From Membranipora membranacea (lineage: Eukaryota > Bryozoa > Gymnolaemata > Cheilostomatida > Membraniporidae), in contig OU612071.1 in NCBI GenBank assembly GCA_914767715.1, positions 20,396,948-20,460,947 on the forward strand: a DNA stretch of 64,000 bases, written 5' to 3'. Below, piece by piece: positions 1-12,540 of the stretch. The stretch's first letter is position 1, and the number at the start of each line of letters is the position of its first letter. The notes below the pieces were generated by a model. That model made no database searches. It saw nothing but the letters and a program-made list of their open reading frames with translations, and was not told the DNA's origin. A program made the position numbers and the translations under genes.

Positions 1-267
1 TATGCAATTACAATGTAATCATGTTATCAAGTTGTGACACCAATAAGTGAATTTGTGAGAATCTACTGTGGCGCCTTGTAATAAACATGTATTTCATGAA
101 AGTCTTCTCTAATCTGTTGATGAAGTTTTGAGATGGTACGGATGAAGTATTTTCGTGTGTATGGAATTGAAGTAAGCTACATGTTTCAGAATGCTTTAAC
201 TAAGAAACGGAACTGTTTTTTTTTTCTTTTGAAACAAACACAGTCATATAATAGAGATGACTCTCAC

Positions 268-1905
268 CTGCACATAGTCACTTGTTCTCCGGTGGGTCAT
301 CAGCACATACAAGAGTGGTGGTAACTGTTTGTCGCATTCCCCTTGCTTCACAAAACCATGAATACTAAATAGCTGGACAAATGGCTCCTTTGCTGCTTTG
401 AACGTTCCATCCATATACCAGGTCTTCACCTTCCCTAGATTCTCAAGCTGGTCATCAGAAGCCAAAATGAACATTCGCTCACCCTCATGAATAAAATCTG
501 CTCGTAGGAAGCACTCTGTTATTACCCCAACATTCATCTGCAAATAAAGAGTTGTAAATTAAGTTCAAATATCACAATTTTTGTGGAGAAGGCCCACCTT
601 GACATATTAAATAAAAATTCATCAGATCCAAGCACTTAGTCTAAAATTTTGTTGGCATATCATTAGCAGTAAAAGATATATTTGTTGTTGCAAAACTCAC
701 GCCACAGTAAGAAACACATGGACAATGACAAGACAACTACAAAATGTAAGCCCAAAAGGCAAGGTTGAAGTACAACAGGGAGTACAAAGTATAAAACAAA
801 CATGATAGTTACACAAATAATCTTTCAATTACCTCAAACTGCTTGTCTTGAGGGTGTTGTGGCCTCTCTGCCTCCCTGGCCCAGTTCACTAGTCTGATTA
901 GATATTCACAGTTTCCTACTGCAAGGCCATCTAGTTCGGGTACATTTCGAAACTGGTCAACAATTAATGCTGCACTGCAAAAAAGATCCTCACGACCTTT
1001 TGACTTAATCTAAAAAATGAACAGAGAATGTCATGATTAGGCTGCAGTTTGATCAATGGTGATTTAATGTGTCTAGTGACAATGACATGGTATGTATTGG
1101 TTTATGGTAAATACCTACAACTAAGTTTGATTCCCCGAATGGTATTAAAGCAAACTGATTGTATCTGACTGTTGACGCCATTTCCTACCCTTCTCTGGAC
1201 ATTGGAACAACATCAAGTCTACAAATTCCATTGATTATAAAAGTCTTCTTTCTAAATAGTGAGATTCATATATTTACCTGACTAATTAGCTGAGTTTTCT
1301 CCTGTATATTTGCTGTTGCAGAGTGGTTACGCAGGCCAGTCGGTATGTGACACCCTCCCTTCTCTCTAGCCTTCTCTTTGCATCTCCTATCTGAGCATGT
1401 CCAGTAAGACGTACATGATCCATCCTTGAGCACAGATTTCTTGTTTAAATTATAGCTGTATCCCGTTGTACTGAACAACACATCTTTTCCTCTACCAGAA
1501 CCTCCTTCAACCAGCTGGAATCCATATTCCCTGAAATCAGATATAATAACAATAAATATGACAATTATCAAAAAAAATATGTAATGAAATTGTTGTAGAG
1601 CAATGATATCTTAGTGTTCCGAAAAAATATTCTTATGGTTTTCATGTATATCAGAAATGTAATGATGAATAAGAACGACCAGTTCACCGGTTGATTTTCT
1701 GCACTGCAAGTTGTGTTTTATCTATATAAATCGATTGCCAATTTTCATCTCTCTATCTTCTCTCTGCTGACCTTTCTGTTATATTGTTTTGTATTCAAAT
1801 GTAACATATTGTTGCTGTTGAAACTTACAGATTACTGTCGTCAGTGCCAATTTCTCCATCTGTCTCATCACCAGGTCCTGGTTTGATGTTGGTTATTGGG
1901 GTACC
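268..1905 (-). CDS. MULE transposase-like gene with FLYWCH zinc finger, 3' part beyond window
   Basis: Minus-strand gene read from four exons with consensus splice sites: about 1905-1829 (acidic, 5' limit unclear), 1530-1278, 1009-833 and 537-268. Phases agree throughout: the first exon leaves two bases, completed by the first base of the second, and the later junctions are phase 0. The second exon encodes a FLYWCH-type zinc finger: GYSYNLNKK, SYWTCSDRRC, a Cys-rich turn, then NHSAT. The last exon carries the start of a MULE (Mutator-like) transposase domain: FILASDDQLENL, then TWYMDGTFKAA with the expected first catalytic Asp in DGTF, then QLFSIHG and PLLYVLM. The last donor, at 267, sends the gene off the left edge. 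FLYWCH-MULE proteins are transposases or domesticated relatives. With no stop or frameshift seen, this copy may be functional. Which of the two it is cannot be decided here. Confidence 0.72.
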
Positions 1906-3250
1906 TGGCTCCACACAACTGTCTCACTCATGTCTCTCTCTACAACTGTTCTGTCTTGGCTCCTGTCTTTCTCTACTGTCTCTACTGCTTCTCTGCCTTG
2001 ATCGCTCTCGTGTCTCCACATTTTGGGATGACAGCAAAGAGCACTCCTTGATGACAGATAAGGCCTGAAACTTAGAGGGCAACCAGGGTTTTGTAGCAAT
2101 GCATAAAAAAATAGTAAAGAATGTACTATGCTGCATCAGCTTTGTGCATGACGCCGTGCAACCTCAAAGTAGTTGCTGACTCTTAGCTGAGTTACACTTC
2201 AGTTTAGGGAAGGTTCAAAGACATTGCTGTATTAATGATGGAGCAAATGCTAAATATAACAGGAACAGGAAACTACTCTGTGAGGTTCTATATTAGTTGA
2301 GTTTGAGCAGCATTATAGCACCTGATGGATGAAATGTTTTAAAAGAATTCTCATAATCATTCCATTTAGATTTGGTCTTTTTCCCCTTTTTCTCTTAAGA
2401 TGGTTGTAATCTGATGTGTGATCATAAGAGCTATCGAAATGTGTTATCAATTAATGTACATGAAGGAAGGTTTACCATAGTTACATTCTCTCATTTATGT
2501 TATTAATGTTAATGGAAAAACTGGGTAACTGTCTAGCAAACATGCACATTTAATTAAGCTTCGACAATCACTTACCCAGCGCTTGTTCTTCTCGTACTGT
2601 CAAAACAGCTATCACATGTAAATTTGATATCTTTTTTTCTCCTACAGCATGTCTATACTCTGCCTGGGTAATGTTTGTATGTATCCGTCAAGTCCACTGT
2701 TCGCAGTGATCACACTGGATCCCCTGCCTTCGGTTACTGATTTCAACATTACAAGTTCCACACAGAGATAATTTATCTTGACGTATTGCTGCTTTTCTTA
2801 GTGGTCTCTGCATGTTCACGGTTCACATCGTGTTCAACTGACCTGTATCGAAAGTTTTTATACCTACATATCCTCTCAAAATACAAAGCTGGAGGATTTA
2901 CAAGACAATAATGCTCAAAACAACTCTTTCATGTATTGAATAATTTCATAATTCACGTAACCTAGATGATATTACCCAGTTTTTCACATATGATTAACTG
3001 CTCATAGCCAGTCTTCTGTACTGTTTCAATTTATCCGTTTTTTCTAATGGAAAATAAATGAGATACCAGATTGAGGCTCCAATCTGGTAGTGCATCGCCC
3101 AATCCAGCACGTGGACCTGGGTTACATTTGGATCTCTGGTACTTATGAGCACTCCTAGGAGGCACATGTTATCTCCAGTCTCAATAAGTGGTAGGAACAC
3201 AATATATAAATCAGTAATATAATCAAATTTATTTTCGACATACTGACCAA
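1906..3250. other. Intergenic or 5' region of the MULE-like gene, no firm gene
   Basis: A minus-strand Ser/Arg-rich low-complexity reading frame (about 2068-1930) lies just upstream of the first supported exon and could belong to its 5' end, but no clean acceptor or frame joins it. The rest is AT-rich with nothing recognisable. Confidence 0.3.
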
Positions 3251-3264
3251 GGGGTTGTGGTCAC

Positions 3265-3327
3265 CTGGTAGAAAAGTCATTCTACCAAATGACTTTTCGA
3301 CGAAATAGTTTTCTACCAAATGACCAG
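3265..3327. repeat. Short foldback repeat
   Basis: The unit CTACCAAATGAC occurs twice, and the segment pairs with itself (CTGGTAGAAAA against TTTTCTACCA; AAAAGTCATT against AATGACTTTT). It is likely the core of a degraded MITE. Confidence 0.45.
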
Positions 3328-3852
3328 TTACCATCAAGGTCAGCTAAGTAGGAAAATCCAGAAAATTAAACAAATCCAAGTTGGTGGGAAATTTGTAACT
3401 TGAATGATAGCCTGCCTTACCCATACACTTTACTATACTGATCCTTACATCATACATAGGTAAATATGAAAAAGAGAACTAGCCTCACTTTGGACAGCTT
3501 CTTTACAACTAAAATGTAAGTACCAAACTACAGTCTGCCTGCCTTGCTTTTTTTTATTTAGATAGATAGATATACAGTCTGAGTCACAACCCACAACCAC
3601 CCTCTATCTAGTCTGGTGTTGGGGATCAGGACTTATGGGGACAAGTATACTCAACACCATCCAGATGCCCATGACTGGTCTCTAGAATTCACCTGTTAAT
3701 GTATAATTAAAAGGAAGTTAGTATTGATCTATCCTTCATGTGTCATACATGCTGTGCAGGATTTGAGTCAGTGTTGCTAACATCCTTCTGAAGTGCACCG
3801 TTTAATATTATATTTCATAGGAGTAAATCATCAAATTCAAATTCCACTGGTA

Positions 3853-4005
3853 TATGTAAAGCCTTGTACCCACCAATGTGCTTTTTTAATCTCAGGAATT
3901 TCTAAGATTTTGCACTGGCAATCATTAAAGAATTTGTGGGTACCACAAAATGCAGCACAACATATTTCACACAATTTAGGTACCCATCAAAACGCACAAC
4001 TGTCG
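3853..4005. mobile_element. Degraded MITE-like element sharing ends with the 6.1-6.4 kb copy
   Basis: The left end carries GCCTTGTACCCACCAAT and the right end GGTACCCATCAAAACGCACAACTG. The same motifs, in inverted order, bound sequence at about 6150-6376. The element has no coding capacity. Confidence 0.4.
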
Positions 4006-4182
4006 CAGGAACATTTTTTACCAAATCAGGAAAACCTTTAGCAAACTTTAAGGTTTTCTTAGTAAGTTTTCTATCTCTCTCTCTGGTGTGTGAGAAACAA
4101 ATAGTGAATAAAACTTCCTTTTGTTGATAGCACTCACACAGTTCATTCATACATTTGTTCAGAATACAAGTACTATAATCAT

Positions 4183-5843
4183 TATGGCAGCTATCAACAA
4201 GAGACTACTACTCATTACACTTCTGAAGAGGAGGGTCAAGAGAAGAAGGATGGAGGCTGAGAAACAGTGTAGGAGGTGGTGGGTGAGGCCAACACTACTT
4301 AATAGAAATCAACATGGCCAATTCCATACAATCTTGGAAAACATGAGAAACAATGACCGTGAGTAGTATTTCAGGTAAGAATTATATTTTGACACATTCA
4401 TTACACTATTCTACAATGGTATTGAATAACAACACTGTTTCTGTGGCCTTGGACTTTGCCTCCATATAAAAATGGAAACTGCTTAGCTTCTTCTACTGCA
4501 GTGTATATGTTTGTGCGGCGTATGCTACAAATATTTGTTGATAAGTAAGTTATAATAATAATAATAGGTCAAGAGTGCAGGGCTCGTCCACTAGTATGGT
4601 TGACATCTTGGTGAAGCAACATTATAGACCTAGAGATATTAGTGCTATCTAACACTAGCAATTGTCCCTTCAACCATGTACCTAGTCACTTTTTTCAAAG
4701 CCTTCTGCAGACCTTTCCCATTCTTAGTTGTGAACAAACCCGGTATTGTTGTAGATTTCTTCGAATGTCACCAGAGAGATTCGAGCACCTGGCACAGTTG
4801 ACACGGCCATATCTGACCAAGCGTTGCTTGAACAGAGAAGTAATCTGCCCAAAGCAACGCCTTGCTATAACCCTTCGCTACCTGGCGACAGGAAACATGC
4901 AGGCATCAGAGAGTTTCAACTTTGTGGTAAGTGTTGATGTGTACTCCAAAAATACATCCAGGAGGTATCATGATAAACTGTGTAAGACCTTTACATCCCA
5001 CATATTAGCAAAGGGATACAGTAGAAATATGAGTACACAGTAATTAAAACAAGTGTCCCTTTGCTGTTAAATTATCATGGCAGGTCAGAAGGCAGCGATA
5101 TGTTATTTTTACCATTCAGTTTGTATGAGAGACATTGCCTGCTCGCAGCTACGTGCAGACAGGCAGAGCTGTTAATATACTATGAATCAAAACTATGTGC
5201 TCATACAAGTATTTCTTTCCTGTCCTATTGCTTTCAGTGGCTTTTAATATGTTAATGTCAGGCATGATTAAAATATGAGCGAGCTTTTCCCTGTCCGACT
5301 GTACTTAGCTCCTACCATGTGTTTGGGGTTAGTGAAAAGCGCCCTAGTCAACACAAATAAGGCTTGAGATTAGGGCTACGCTTTCTTTGCTTTCAATGGC
5401 TTTTAATATGTTAATATATGGCATGATAAAAATATGATCAAACTTTTGCTCATATTTTTGATATTATAGCAATTTAAATCTTTTACTCAATGATTTATCT
5501 TGAAGCAGATCAGATTTTTATATACCCGTAAGATAGTGGGCTCTTTCTTGTTTCAGGTTGGGCGAACAAGTGTATCGAGGATTGTGCGTGAGGGCTGCAC
5601 TGCCATCTGGAATGCGTTGAATGAAACTTAACTCACTCATCCCAGGACTGAAGCGGAATGGAAGGCTATTGCTGATGAGTATTTTCTAGAATGGAACTTA
5701 CCACATGTTATAGGAGCATTGGATGGAAAGCATATCAACATCCAGTGCCCAAGTTCATGAGCTTCAGCCATGAGTCACTGTGTGTCAGACTTTGTGCCAA
5801 AGTTAGCAGATCATGCATTAGCAGGATCAATCAATCTTAGCTG
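4183..5843 (+). pseudogene. PIF/Harbinger transposase pseudogene, 5' exons
   Basis: Three exon-like blocks resemble Harbinger (DDE_Tnp_4) transposases. Block 4183-4361 encodes a basic N-terminus with RRWWVRP and a GQFHTILENMR segment, ending at a GTGAGT donor. Block 4751-4926 encodes RMSPERFEHL and RLAITLRYLATG and ends at GTAAGT. Block 5557-5843 follows a TTTCAG acceptor and encodes GRTSVSRIVREGCTAIW, then DEYFLEWNLPHVIGALDGKHI, which holds the first catalytic Asp. Inactivation is clear: the first and second blocks do not join in frame, and the third contains in-frame stops near 5629 and 5758. A later Harbinger exon occurs at 13738-13920. The 8 kb between them contains a hAT remnant and unrelated sequence, so this may be one copy split by insertions or two separate fragments. 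Confidence 0.78.
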
Positions 5844-6139
5844 ACAAGTGAGCAGTAGTCAATAAGAGCTAGTGAGACAAACCTGTTTTCCACCTCCTCT
5901 TTTGTTGAATCAAATTTTGCTCCAATTTCTGCTAGAGCATTAGCTTTAGTTGTCTTTCTATTCTTATAACTCTTTCGACTAGTGTCATATAGGCAGGGAT
6001 ACTCCCTTACTGTATCCATGAAGGCTATGTCATTGTTATTGCCAGGAAAATGTCTGTCACCTGTCAGCAAAAAAAAATGGAGAATGAAAGTTGTCCTTGA
6101 CATTGAATCTCTTGAACAGGAGGGAGAAATGTCAAAGAT

Positions 6140-6378
6140 AGACCTGTGAATTCACAGATCAGTGGTACCCACCAATCATAGGTCATCGTAGGAGCGCACA
6201 ACTCGCAATAAACTTCCACGAAAGTAGAATCAATTCTACTTTCGTGCGAAGGTTTTTGTAAACGCACGATCTCTGTGTATTTTGTACCCACCAATCACAG
6301 CAATGCACAAGTGGTCGTGCATGATCCCAGATGAGTTCCTGGGACAGTTATGCAGTTGATGGGTACCAGGCTTAAGTA
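6140..6378. mobile_element. MITE-like palindromic repeat
   Basis: GTACCCACCAATCA occurs at both about 6167 and about 6287. An inner inverted pair (ACGAAAGTAGAAT / ATTCTACTTTCGT) is centred near 6233, and the right end reads GATGGGTACCAGGCTTA. It is related to the copy near 3.9 kb and non-coding. Confidence 0.4.
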
Positions 6379-6965
6379 TGGTGCTGCTGCTGTTGTTTTC
6401 TTTTGCATGCACTGTTATATTAGCCAAGTTTATAGATTATAGCGCATTGCATGCAATATCACAGAAATAAAAAAAATCAGAAAGATGCATGCCACAATGT
6501 ACAAGTGTAAAACAGTCCAGTTAGAATAATACTTAATAATACATTCAATTGTTTCAGGTGAGGCATCTTCTGTTACCCCTACAACAGCTGATGATATCGG
6601 AACCCAGGGAGACGTAGACCAGATAGACGTAGACCAGAGTGACCGAGCGCAGGGAGAAGGAGCTGGTATATGTAAGTATGGTGCTGCTGGCTCGTGCTCT
6701 GTTTTTTCTGCACTATTGTATATTTGCTAAATTTCTAGATTATAGCTCGTTGCATACTGTAACACAGAAAAACAAACAAAAGCCAGAAAGATGCATACAA
6801 CAAAGTAAAAGTCTAAGACAATCCAGTTAGAATATTACCTATCATGCAATATGTTCACTTGTTTTAGGTGAGGAACCTTCTGAAGACCCTCCAACAGCCC
6901 ATGACACCCATAGAGACGGAGCCAGACAGACAGACCAGCAAGAAGGAGCTCTAGATAAGCACAAG
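6374..6965 (+). repeat. Tandem duplication of a 300-bp intron+exon unit
   Basis: Two diverged copies start at 6374 and 6674, both with AAGTATGGTGCTGCTG. Each contains an AT-rich intron-like part ending in a pyrimidine-AG acceptor, then GTGAGG and an exon-like segment (residues GEASSVTPTTADD in copy 1, GEEPSEDPPTAHD in copy 2) ending near AGAAGGAGCT. It lies just upstream of the hAT pseudogene and probably encoded variable acidic N-terminal exons of that gene. Confidence 0.6.
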
Positions 6966-7029
6966 CTCTTAAAGAACGTCTAACAGATGAGCAGAAGTAT
7001 GATATTCTGACGATCGGGAATTGTGACAA

Positions 7030-9725
7030 GTACAGCAAGGATCACGTGTTTCCTAGTACATAAAGATATGGGAGGAACAGATCGTTATTGAGAAGATGGC
7101 TGGAAAATCACAAGTGGTTATTGTACAGTGAAGCAGAAGAAGGAGGATACTGTAAAGTATGTGTTCTGTTCGAAGCGAAACGGCCTGGCCTAGGTCAGTT
7201 AGTAACCAGCAAGCTCATAGAGCTCGAGAGAGGTAACAAATGCCTGGATGATCACAGCAAGAAAGGATACCACGCCAATGCAATGTCAGCTGCCGATGAT
7301 TTTATCAGAAACTACCAGGATCGAACCAAAATGATAGACTCTTCGCTGAACACTGCGAAAAAGAAGAGTGAGGTCGTCATAGAGAAGGGTGTTCAATCTA
7401 TTGTGAAGTGCGCTATTTTCCTTGCCGGCCAGGGCCTTCCGTTTAGAGGTCATCGAAATCAGGAATTTTCTACCCAAAACCTTTCCATGTATGACGGGGA
7501 CAATATAGTCTCATCATCAGCCAATTCTGGAAAGTTTCTGGAACTGATCAAACTTCTAAGCAGCAAGGATGGTGACCTCCGTACACATCTGGAGCCATCA
7601 GCCCGAAACCGCAAGTATGTGAGTAAAACCTCCCAAGAGAATATCTGATCAAGCTCTCACCCACCTCACTAGTTCAATCAAAAGTGCCTCATTTTACTCC
7701 CTGATGTTTGATGAGTGCACTGATGTTTCGACAGCGGAGCAGCTAGCAGTTGTAGCCCGCGATGTGACTGAGGAAAAGAAGGAAGTAGCAGTCGCTGAAA
7801 AATTTGTGGCTATAATAGAGTGTGACACTGGTACTACTGGAAGGGCCATAGCTGCTAAGATGGAGGAGCTCATTGCCAAGCTAGGTCTTGATGTTACAAA
7901 GCTGAAAGCAGTCACAACAGAAGGAGCTGGGAATATGACTGGACACCTTAGAGGTGCAGCAGCTCCACTGAGAGAAAACCATCCTGGGCCTATCCACATT
8001 CACTGTTATAGCCACGTTCTAAATCTTGCCATTATGCACGCTTGCCAGATTCAAACAGTCCAAAACATGATGGACACAGTACGTGTTATTCACTCCTTCA
8101 TCCAGTCCCCAAAGCGAACGGACCATCTTCATAGAGTGATCCCCTCCACACAAGAAACAGGACACAAAAGAAAAAAAGCTAAGGAATGTGTGCCGCACTA
8201 GGTGGGTCGAGAGATACGATACTTTGGAGACCATGTTTGCTATGTTACCTCATGTAATACAATGCTTCGAGGAGATTTCTTCAGGATCGGAGTGGAGCCA
8301 GGAGAGTAAGACGCAAGCTTCTGGATTACTCCACCGAATCTATAGCTTCAGCTTTGTTGTAGCACTGTCAGTTTGCTCAGGAATACTCAGTTTGACGAAG
8401 GGGCTCTGTATCCAGCTACGGACTAGAGGCTTTGACCTGTACCAGGCAACAAGGTAAATTTCAAATATCAGAACTGGCTGGATGAGAAGTCAATGTCAGT
8501 GCTCGACCAATGTTAGACCTAGTTCTTATCACCTTGCTATCGGTCATCAGGCCTGTGTTCTGATCGGATTCTATCATTCATAACTTTTACTCATGAGATG
8601 TGATTTGAGATAAATTTGTATTATATAAAATCAGATAAATAGGAATTAATGTTGATAGCGCTGCTCATCTGACAATGACTATATATTGGTAGGTCAATCA
8701 CTATTGTGTAAAAGGAGCTATCAGATTTGAGCAGAAGCGAAGCAGGTGACGATGCTACATCTAAACCTCCTATGCTGTATGCAGCTTCAGTCAGCCTTTG
8801 TGAGAAGATCAACATCGAACTATCCGTACCCGAACAGCTTCGAAACAAAGAAACAGAGCTAATGCGCCTAGTAGCTCACCTGAGGAGTATTACCGCAGGA
8901 ATCTAATTCTGCCATTTCTAGATGATATCATCTCTGAGATGAATGCTAGGTTGGTAACGATTTCATTGTCAATTACCATTTTTAATTTTACTAAAAATCA
9001 TTGGAGTCACAGAAGTTCAGCTGACTAAACTTCACTTTCTGCATCTCAACTACAAACTGAGTAACAAACCAGCTACACATTTGTTGTGATAACCAAAGTT
9101 CACTTTGCTTTCAGGTTCACCGCAGATTCATCAGATGTCTATAAGCTGGCGCTGTTAATCCCCGAGGCACTCAAGCAGATGGATAATGAAGAGTGGCAAT
9201 GACAGGATCTACAATAGGCTGCAAGTGGGTGTAGTGGGTGCAGACTTCATTTGAGGTGAGTAATACGCTACAATAGATCGACCAAGATGTCAAAAACTAC
9301 CGTCCTTACAAGGAGTTTTATTTGTATTGAATTATTGGAAGTTAAACTCCTTGTACAACATAAACACAAATTTCAAGATTTGCAGAGTTATGTGCTCTTT
9401 ATCCATGAGCATGCGACTCAGAGAGTAAAGGCTGTCAACAGTTCAAAGAAATGATTTTATCAGATTAATATATCCCAATAAAATTATCTTCATTTCCAAA
9501 GCTCAACTCAGTGTTTAGATCAGGTTTATGACTTTTCTAAGTGGGAGGACCTAACTTCTGAGGTGCCTGCGGATGCCCTCAAAGCTATAAAGAGCTGTGA
9601 TAGTAGCCTCTACCCGAACATCGCCACACTACTAAACCTCTTCCTAGTCACACCAACTACATCCTGTGAACCAGAGAGAGTGTTCAGCCAGCTCAAGAAT
9701 ATAAAAAAACAGCTATAAGGTCAAC
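7030..9725 (+). pseudogene. hAT-superfamily transposase pseudogene (ZMYM/TTF-type)
   Basis: A nearly full-length hAT transposase broken by frameshifts. 7088-7648 encodes a TTF-type zinc finger region (YCKVCVLFE, then DDHSKKGYH) and a helical linker. 7704-8201 holds the RNase H-like core: FDECTDVSTAEQLAV carries the first catalytic Asp, while the usual DGAxNM motif reads TEGAGNM, so the second acidic residue is Glu rather than Asp. HCYSHVLNLA follows. 8188-8457 continues in another frame with RTRWVERYDTLETM. Fragments at 8750-8950 (EYYRRNLILPFLDDI) and 9117-9200 precede the dimerisation block at 9520-9716 (LLNLFLVTPTTSCEPERVFSQLK), which ends at a stop. Frame changes near 7640 and 8195 and the stops after 8900 make it inactive. 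Some gaps look like former introns. Confidence 0.85.
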
Positions 9726-9924
9726 CATGAGCCGGGATAGACTATTTTTATATTATGGTTATCCTCTTTAGGCCATATGTGGATTTATTAATCTGAAATC
9801 TTGGTCGCATAGTAAGTGATTCTCTGTTGTTTATCTAATAAAAGTGTTATACTGAAACTATACCAAATTTGCTTCAGGCGGCCCCCTTGACCCCCGCCCT
9901 GGTAGAGGGACCCTCTAAAACTTT

Positions 9925-9940
9925 CCAGATCCGTCCCTGG
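9925..9940 (-). repeat. hAT-like terminal inverted repeat motif
   Basis: On the minus strand this reads CAGGGACGGATCTGG, the style of terminus seen in many hAT elements (CAGGGGCGGATC-like). It lies 200 bp past the hAT coding remnant, followed inward by a G/C-rich stretch. No matching left terminus was found upstream, so that end may be lost. Confidence 0.5.
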
Positions 9941-10129
9941 ACCCAACTTATAGTAAGCGGCATAGTTAATTATCATTCCTAGTGACGTTTCGTTGAACGT
10001 TCAATAAGCGAAACTTTGTAAAGACAGTCTCAACTCGTGTTAGTTATGAATTGGTTGTTTCTAGTTAAATTGTTCAACTTGGTGAGTTAAATGTCAAAAT
10101 TTTAGAATATGCCCCAGGCTGTTTAAATC

Positions 10130-10340
10130 TCTGCAAGGGCACATAGAGGAGCGGAGTAAGCCTCAGTTATCAGATATCACGCCACCAACACTTGCATCAA
10201 AAGGCACAGTGTACAGTAGTCTTGATAAGATCGAAAATATGATGGACCAAAAGAGAAGAGGCCTGCACACTAAACCTCACTTCATTACTGAAGCTGAGCT
10301 TCAGCTAGAAAAAAATAGAGCGACTAGAGGAAAAGGAAGA
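10130..10340 (+). other. Exon-like open segment, unknown
   Basis: An open frame reads LSDITPPTLASKGTV, SSLDKIENMMDQKRRG and then FITEAELQLEKNRATRGKGR before a GTAAGC donor. The peptide is hydrophilic and charged. The family is not recognised. It could be an exon of the gene represented by 12541-12957 or a transposon remnant. Confidence 0.35.
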
Positions 10341-11629
10341 GTAAGCAACACATCCAAGTCTCTGTGTAAATTTCAGGATTTCACACCCAGCAAACCTCTA
10401 TATTTATTATAGTTAGACAATCCGATGCAACATGTAATTTATTTATCCACAGGGCTCATAAAAAATTGTATAAATATTTATGTAAGGATTTAATTGCTAT
10501 CATCACGGCAAACACAAACTCTGAATGTCTCATGTTTGCAAATTCTTCTGTTCCAGGATAGCATATGTATGCATATGCACATGCACAGGCTGGCATGTAT
10601 AACCTTAGTATAGGTATCTTTTGCATTCATGTTTTGACTTACAACCAGTTCCTCTGCATCAGCAAACTTGGAAACTGTTGAAATTGAAGAGAAAAGGTAT
10701 CCTTTGACATTTTTCCCTGTCATATATGTGGAAATTACTGTGTAGAAAATCAGTCAACATGTGAAAGCCAAATATAAACTAGAAATACACCAGAGGTATG
10801 TCAATTTAAACTTTTAATTCTGATTCAAATTCTAATTTTTCGATGATATACATAATTTGAAGCTTATCATAGTATTACTACATTTTGAATGAATATTTTT
10901 AGAAAAACCTTTTTAATTTCGCATTAGAACATTTAATGGTAAAGTTTGTTTCTCAAGATAAGTGGATTAGTGTGACTGTGTTTTTTGAAACAATTTCAGG
11001 TTTCAGACTTTACAGACATTCAAGGGAGTATGAATTAATGAGTAAATAAGCCAATCATAGTTCAGTGAACTTTGACTAAAAATTCTAGTTAAAGTAAATA
11101 AGAGTTCTACAATTAACCTGCGTGGCTTAAAGTTCTTAGATAACTTTATAATGTTATTATTTCATTTGTATTGCCTCACTTTCACTATTACTAGACATGA
11201 ATAAACAAAATAAAATGTAGTTACAAAATGTGGTTAGTTACCGATTCATCGATAGCCTAAGGTAGGGCTGAAATTCTTCTCTGCCTTTCTTGTTGGCTTT
11301 GTTAAATTGGTTTACAGTGAAATCATTAGCGAATCAAGAAGAAGAAGTACCATACAGAGATACCAAGTAAATGGGGTCGGAGGAGGGCTTACACAGCTCG
11401 ATCCTCAGTAGCTATGTCTTTAATCCCTGTTAAACCAATCGATTGGCATTTCTAAATCAGACACTTGAGAAGATTCAAAATATGATTGCAGAAGAAGTTA
11501 CCTTTTACTCATTGCACTGTGCTGAATGAGCTTATTTCAAGCGCTGTGTTATGTCAAAGCTAGGGAAATGTGTAAAGGGATTGAGTCATTCTCCAGATAT
11601 TTTGGATGTGATCAGTGCCAATTACAAGG

Positions 11630-11838
11630 TGCCCATACACACAGATTTCTATAAATATACTTTTCTAAGGTTAGGAACTTCAGTCTTTGCACTGATAAAT
11701 CATCCACAGCCAAAATAAATCATGAACACCACACAAAGCACATATCCGTAAAAATCGAACAGGTAGATAAGATAAAAACAAACCCCATTAGTCGTATGCA
11801 CTATCTTGTTTTAGCACCATGCGGCCAGTCTTGAATAT
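11630..11838. repeat. Dispersed repeat family F, copy 1
   Basis: Clearly related to 35198-35415: both share ACACAGATTTCTA, CTTCAGTCT, GCCAAAATAAATCAT, a GATAAGATA/GATATGATAA stretch, a CCCCATT segment and a CCAGTCTTGAA/CCACTCTTGAA end. Non-coding. Confidence 0.6.
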
Positions 11839-12540
11839 GTGGATCGATACAAAATAAAACGGTTCGTGGCAACTAAATTTTTGTGCTGTTGCTGTCTTCA
11901 GTGACATATCTAGGCAAGCACAAAGAGAATTAGACCATTAAGCTCGGTCTCTGAAAGATTTACCACATTCAAAAGCTTCTGAGTTACACAGTTTTTTATT
12001 GGAAGCATGTGAAATTATTTTGAGATTCATTTGAGCGAAGAGCAGTATGATCACAATCTGTGCCTGTCGCAATAACACCTTTTTTAACTATTTACTTTTT
12101 TCGAATAATCATTTTGATAAATTTTGAGTAAAAACACAATGAGGGAGCTGTCTTCTGGGATCCAAAACTTGAACCCATCAAACATTTCTAGCTTGATGAG
12201 GATGGTGATGAAATATTTGAATTAGATAAAGCAGAATGGAAGGTAATATGATACAATTACTTATAAAATAAAGGAATTATTGTGTCTTAGTACAAGTCAG
12301 GAAATTCTGTCAATAGGGTTCGTTTTGTTGATTTATTAGGTTTTTGCCAATAATCTGATTTCTGAGACATAACTGAGTACCAAAGTTAAGCCCTTCTCAA
12401 TGTTAGCCTGATAAAATAGTTCTCAGTTTTTGTTTCAGGCTAAAAAGAACGTTATTATTCATGATCCGATTCTCTAATGAAGAGCCAACAAGTTTGTGTT
12501 ATTATAAATCTATTCTAAATCTATATTTGTGTGTGGCAAG

